64,000 nt of DNA, taken from contig JARVKI010000130.1 of NCBI GenBank assembly GCA_036674765.1, positions 33,563 through 97,562 of the forward strand, read 5' to 3'. Every line of letters begins with the position of its first letter. Within the stretch, counting starts at the first letter, position 1. Below, piece by piece: positions 59,102 to 64,000 of this stretch. The notes beneath the pieces were generated by a model. That model worked only from the letters and a program-made list of their open reading frames with translations. It ran no database searches and was not told where the DNA came from. This stretch comes from Seiridium cupressi. Its lineage: Eukaryota; Ascomycota; Sordariomycetes; Amphisphaeriales; Sporocadaceae. Both the position numbers and the translations under genes were made by a program.

Positions 59102-61114
59102 GTTATGTACACCACAACTACAGATCGCGGCTCAATTATTGACTTCCTCTCTTTAAGGTCACAGGGGACTTTTCTAGTTAATAAGCAACCAGTGAGGTTC
59201 CATACGCAACTGTGGGCAGGGCCATTTACACAAATGACGCTCGATTATGTCTGAGAACGTAGAGCCCCGCACTGACCCTCGGTTTGCGCCCCTTGTCGGT
59301 CCAACAATTCGTCTGCTCACCAATTTCGACCTGCAGGAGTGGATGTGATGAGAGATCTGGAACCAATCTTCCCGTGCGGTGTGGTAGCACGGAAGCACGA
59401 GTTGAGCGAATCGCATGCCACGGCGCTCCACTGGGACATGACGCATCAGCCTCCTTCATATAACAGGTGCATGATAGGCAACATTCGGTGTAGAAAATTG
59501 CATGACAAGGTACATACATCAACTGCATTGTCTTGCAGACTTGTTAGTTACCTTGCCAGCTACTCATTGTCTAGCTCCGTATTAGTGATCAATAGACCAA
59601 AATTACTACGGCGGCCTGCATCCGGTCTCCACTCACGATGACGGAGCTATCCTCCTCCATATGCCTCACTGCTTCGACTGCCTATAGCAGAGCCTTACAT
59701 GTGCAGCTGGTGTTACACTAAAACACGTTCATCCTGATCTCAGTGGCTGACCGGATGAGAGAGTGCCCAACTTTGCCACAATTACAACAAGCTGATAACC
59801 GCATCTAGTAAACAACTTGCGGGATTTTCTAGGATCCGGTCATGATCATGCGCAGTAATTGGATTTCGGCTCTCGGAATCAAGAAGCAAGAAATGACTGG
59901 CTGATGTCATTATTTGCATGGTGGAATGTGGGAGGCGTCCCTCAAACCGATTGAGCTCAGCATCGGTTCCGTGCTTGAATATATGTCTTGTCTGTTGAAA
60001 CAGGTGCCCGGTCACCCTTTATTTCGGGCTTTCCAGCCACACACACACATGCACATATACATGACTATTTGCTCTCCTCCTTCTCTCTGATACTCAATTA
60101 ATCACCTAATTCATCCCTCATAACCTGCCCATTTTGGCATTGTCTGCTCCCAACGTGGTACTGCATTATAAGGACCTACTGCGACCCGGCTAATTTTAAA
60201 TACACTTTACAAAGACACACACATACTATCGACCTGTGCTAATGGTAATACCTTGATAAACACAGATCCAACCTGAGAGTCAGCCAATTTATTGCTAGGT
60301 TCATTGGCTGTCTTGGTTTTTACTGAGGCAGCTACCATTACCACAAGGTTGCTCGCTTGTAGGTTAGACTGGACAATAGACGTTGTGTGATGACATTTCC
60401 GAGTGTTTTATAGCTGCAGATTCTGATGATGCTGTCGTTTACCCGGCCAAGCGTGGGCCAAGCTTGGGTTGATACCAAATTTGGTGAGTGATGCTCATAA
60501 ATACTTACCATTTGGCAGCGGCAAATTCGACCAAGAACTCGCTGCAGCGGTTAAATCAGATGAAGCAGTTGTGTGTCCAGCAGCATTGATCAATTTTCGA
60601 GGAGGTTGCTACCCGCTGCACACCCTCAAGATTTATCTCTTATGACAAGCACTCTCTAATCTTCGCTCCGATACGTCCCTTCAGAAACACCTTGTGTTGT
60701 TCCTTTTCACAAGAATTGTCTTCCCTATTACAAGACATCACGAGATACACAGAACAACGACGCACTTGGATGCCAGTCTACCGATTCGAACGAGGAAAAC
60801 TTGACAGCACGCTACTTCCGGCGTGGGAATAACGTTCTGGAGTAGGCGTCCGCGACCTTGTTCGCCATCATTCATCTGTCACTCTCTTCAATGGTCAACT
60901 CAGTCCCGAGCGTGCGTTCCCGTGGGACTACAGTGCCCACCAAAGTATTACAACTCAAATTAAGGTAAGCGAGCGCAGCCGGCCATTCCTCCAACGTTTT
61001 GTCACAATTGATAGCCGGACTTAAGTGCGAGGATCACTATTCAGATTCACCAGTTTACTAAGTACATTTCCGATAGCACAACCGCAGTGATCGAGCTATG
61101 CGGGAAACTGAGCG
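59102..61114. other. Gene-free stretch (2 kb)
   Basis: No supported gene, repeat boundary or RNA gene. A short CA-rich run occurs at about 60038-60060. Confidence 0.4.
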
Positions 61115-61769
61115 GTGACTCGGGCGTTGTCGCGTTGTCCTCGAGTTATGTGCAGGAGCAGTGGTTCCCCGCATGCCCTAAGGTTCCCTTGGGACGAAGA
61201 CAAAGGAGTATACTTGCTCCAGGGTTTTCACGATCTTCGTTTCTTAGTACTTACTGCAAAGGACATTGACCTCGCGCAACTTCTTGACCAGCTCTCTCGG
61301 CATTATTGTTCTACTAGAGCATAGACCGCATCTTAAAGCGCACACTTTTCTGGTAAGCACTTCACAGCCTTGACCAGCTGCGCCAGCAGGTCATGGGCAA
61401 CGCCAACGATACACCACGTTACGCTGGCTTCCAAGAGCCACCCGGCACAGACGCCGGCCAGGTGAGGATGTGCAAGGACTGGCAGAAGTTGGAGAAGTGT
61501 AAGCTGGAGCGTACAACTTGCTTCAAGCACGAAGACGAGGGTCCGGTCCGACGATTGATCGATTCAAATCATGGTCCCAATGGGCAGGTACTTTGGCCAA
61601 GAAGATAAGGCAGAGTCGGAGGGTGCATTCTAGTATAGCGGGTTATCCTGTCGCGTTTTTGCCCAGGCTCTTGTACATGGCGAAAGGCGACCGACGTGCC
61701 TTCTACAGGTTGCGGCAGGCTGAAAAAAACAAGTTATGTAGCTACCTATGGACGTACTGGAATAGATAA
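61115..61769 (+). pseudogene. Possible degraded coding region of unknown family
   Basis: Three patches look protein-like but lie in different frames: LRFPWDEDKGVYLLQG onwards (to 61324), a Cys/Lys-rich piece RMCKDWQKLEKCKLERTT (61460-61530), and a basic piece ending near 61769. The second has C-x8-C-x6-C-x2-H spacing, close to but not matching a CCCH finger. I do not recognise the family; chance ORFs remain possible. Confidence 0.25.
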
Positions 61770-62197
61770 TGTTACTAGATGGCTAGCTTGTTGCCACGAC
61801 ATATCAAGGAGGTATGCCATATGCGGGGAGCTGCAAACGGCCATCCCCGTGGACTTCAAGGTAATCTAGCAGAGGCAGTCAATTGGGCAACATTGATTGA
61901 CTGCTGCCACTCCGATTTCCAATCGCCTGCTGCTTTGTCGGTGTAGCACTGACACCCCACACCTGGACATGGGCCTACCCCCCCCCTTGCATAGAAACAT
62001 GGGCCCAGAGCTCAGTATGAATGGTTGAATTCGGGCCCCACAGCTCGCCTGCTAACGTGTGTTGGCGCCATATCTTCTTTTCAAGTTGGTAGCAAACTTC
62101 CGGGCTGCAGTGGAATTCACTGGCTTTATTTGGCCAATTCTAACAAACGACGACTGCTATTGATGGGGCGAAGACCAACAACATAACGGCAGCGAAA
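61770..62197. other. Promoter region of the MFS gene
   Basis: No gene seen; a C-rich run (about 61979-61985) is present. Confidence 0.35.
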
Positions 62198-63561
62198 ATG
62201 GAAGTTCCAAGCCACACTGGCGATGTCGAGAACGGCACTAAGCTTGCTGGCACATCTCGGTCCGCGGACATCATCCTTCAACCAGGACAGCCTTCGTCTC
62301 CGCCGAAGGAGAACATGGCCGCCTGGATACAGGTACTGGGTGCCTTCATCCTGAACTTGAACACATGGGGTATCATGCATGCGTACGGCGCCTTCCAGGC
62401 CTTCTACCAGTTGAATCTACTACAAGAGACTCAGTCGTCCAGTATCGCTTGGATTGGGTCGACACAAGCCTTCTTGCTGTTTCTGATCTCGCTTGCCGCC
62501 GGTCCGTTGTTTGATGCGGGCTACCTCCGCGGGCTTCTCTGGACCGGTTCATTCTTGCTGGTGATAGGTACCTTTTTGCTCAGCATAACCAGAGTCTATT
62601 GGCAGATATTCCTGACGCAGGCATTGATGACTGGCCTCGGTCTCGGCTGCTTATACCTGCCTGCCCCGGCCGTAGTTTCTCAGTACTTCCACGCCCGGAC
62701 CGCACTGGCTATGGGCGCTTCTTCGACCGGAAGCGCGATCGGTACGTGCCTTGTTCGCACCGGAATGATAATCTATATATGGCTCTAACCTATGATCAAA
62801 TTCTAGGCGGCATTATCTACCCAATCATCTTCCATCAGTTACAATTGATGTTCGGTTTTGGGTGGGCCACCCGCGTGTTGGCCTTTATCTTGTTAGCAAC
62901 ATCTGCGATTCCGGTGTTGCTTATGAAGTCGAAGGCACTACCCAAACCAACCCGGAGTCTTGTCGACCACACCGCCATAAAAGACGCGCCATACATGGTC
63001 TTTAGTTTGGGAATGTTCTTCGAAATTATGGGCTTCTATATCGTCTTATACTATATTGAGTTACTCGCTCTGGCGCGAACGAACACGTCGCCAAGCCTCG
63101 CCGCATATCTTCTGGTCATAATCAACGCTGCCTCACTGCCTGGTCACTTAATCCCGGGCTACTACGCGGATCGCGTTGGTAGCATTCACGTACAGATAGC
63201 TGTGGCGATTGCGAGTGTTGTTCTAACATTAAGCTTGCTTGTTGTTCACTCCTCAGCCGGCCTAATTGTTTTCAGTGTGTTGTACGGCTTCATGAACGGC
63301 GCTTTCATGGGACTGCCCGCCGCCGGCGTTATGAGTCTGTCTTCGGACAAGAGTAAGATCGGCACACGCCTTGGCATGACACTAACACTTTTGGGCTTTG
63401 GAATGCTCGTTAGCAATCCCATCGCCGGCGCCATTCTGGGTAGAGATGGGAATTGGGTCGGCTTGATTGTGTGGTGTGGATCATTGCTTGCGGCTTCCAG
63501 TATAAGTCTCATAGTGAGTCGGATTCTCAAGCTCGGCTTAGCATTAGATAAAGCAATCTAG
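62198..63561 (+). CDS. MFS transporter, monocarboxylate-transporter-like
   Basis: Exons 62198-62741 and 62807-63561 join in phase over a 65-nt intron (432 residues). A short polar N-terminus leads to the first helix, AAWIQVLGAFILNLNTWGIMHAYGAFQAFY, the signature opening of fungal MCT/MCH-like major facilitator proteins. About 12 hydrophobic helices follow, with GLGLGCLYLPAPAVVSQYF in the middle of the first half and GFMNGAFMGLPAAGVMSL in the second. The central loop is short and charged. It would move a small organic anion or similar solute across a membrane; the substrate cannot be told from sequence. No lesions. It is the last gene before the long homopolymer tracts. Confidence 0.9.
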
Positions 63562-63868
63562 ACGTTACTGGGGCTCGCCGGAATGGACGTCAGATCCTAT
63601 CTAACCACCAACTTGCCGTGTGCTCGTATGCCAGACTGATGCCAGACGTGTGCCGTAGGAGCTAGGGAAGTTTGGCAGTTTGTCTGGACACGAAGAATCA
63701 GTATCCTGAATGGAGGTGGGTGCTGGATAAATCCTGTATGTACTTTGGGAGGAGAAATGATATTAGGTAGCTGTCTTTGTCAAACTAGATGTTAGATCCA
63801 TAGAATCATGACCCATCAAACAGCGACCTAGTAGAATGAAGTTTGTATGAAAGTTGGAGAGGATGGTT

Positions 63869-63870
<2 letters not shown>

Positions 63871-63932
<62 letters not shown>

Positions 63933-63970
63933 AATAAAAAAAAAAAAAAAAAAAAAAAAATAATAAAAAA
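63871..63970. repeat. T55 tract followed by A-rich tract
   Basis: An uninterrupted run of 55 T (63871-63925) is directly followed by nine A, one T, about 25 A and TAATAAAAAA. The two halves are complementary and could form a perfect hairpin. Length may be unreliable because homopolymers are error-prone in assembly. Confidence 0.85.
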
Positions 63971-64000
63971 TATGTTGGAAAAGAATGCCCCAAAAAGAGT

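Noticed and set aside
61460..61530. CCCH zinc finger
   Set aside because: The last cysteine-histidine spacing is two residues rather than three, and the frame breaks soon after.
63763..63993. Minus ORF with poly-Phe and poly-Lys
   Set aside because: Produced entirely by the T and A homopolymers.

Overview
The window is nuclear DNA of a filamentous ascomycete (Pezizomycotina). The evidence is many short 46-90 nt GT...AG introns with CTAAC/CTAAT-like branch sites, and families typical of such fungi: a PDR-type ABC transporter, Zn2Cys6 and fungal-specific transcription factor pieces, HET, SLATT, LysM with GH18 chitinase, DUF3716, SET and F-box proteins. An Aspergillus/Penicillium-like (Eurotiomycete) source is plausible but is inference. 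No tRNA, rRNA, CRISPR array or complete transposon was recognised.

Layout. 0-4 kb: 3' part of a large secreted gene combining FG-GAP/VCBS repeats, an aspzincin-like metallopeptidase and an SGNH hydrolase, with 8- and 16-nt microexons. 4.7-11.2 kb: an unknown ORF, a fungal SLATT gene broken by one in-frame stop, a small secreted cysteine-rich protein and a DUF3716 gene. 11.6-16.1 kb: two intact metabolic genes on the minus strand, a 3-hydroxyacyl-CoA dehydrogenase joined to a YWTD propeller and a cytochrome b5/b5-reductase fusion. 16.9-18.6 kb: a truncated P450 abutting a transcription factor fragment. 19.4-25.8 kb: an intact five-exon PDR transporter and a small Zn2Cys6 gene. 25.8-37.7 kb: gene-poor, with a C2H2 zinc-finger relic, a fungal membrane protein with one stop, an intact GH16 gene and an ABCC transporter fragment. 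37.7-41.8 kb: a kinase-like gene followed by a HET gene, joined by an unusual chain of intron-like units. 42.4-52.4 kb: a divergent chitinase (killer-toxin-like architecture) / LysM pair, both decayed. 52.6-59.1 kb: a frameshifted F-box gene, an intact SET gene, a polyketide synthase KR relic and an intact O-methyltransferase. 62.2-63.6 kb: an intact MFS transporter, followed by a long T-tract/A-tract.

The overall picture is an accessory region where intact transport and tailoring genes sit among pseudogenes. Several stop codons are one C-to-T step from a plausible sense codon, as repeat-induced point mutation or deamination would give, but frameshifts, truncations and an in-frame deletion show that other processes also acted. 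Two losses look functionally linked. The chitinase and its divergent LysM partner are both broken, and the O-methyltransferase sits next to a dead PKS fragment. Self/non-self style families (SLATT, HET, kinase) also recur. Exon coordinates come from reading splice signals and phases by eye; where the phase does not close, this is stated.
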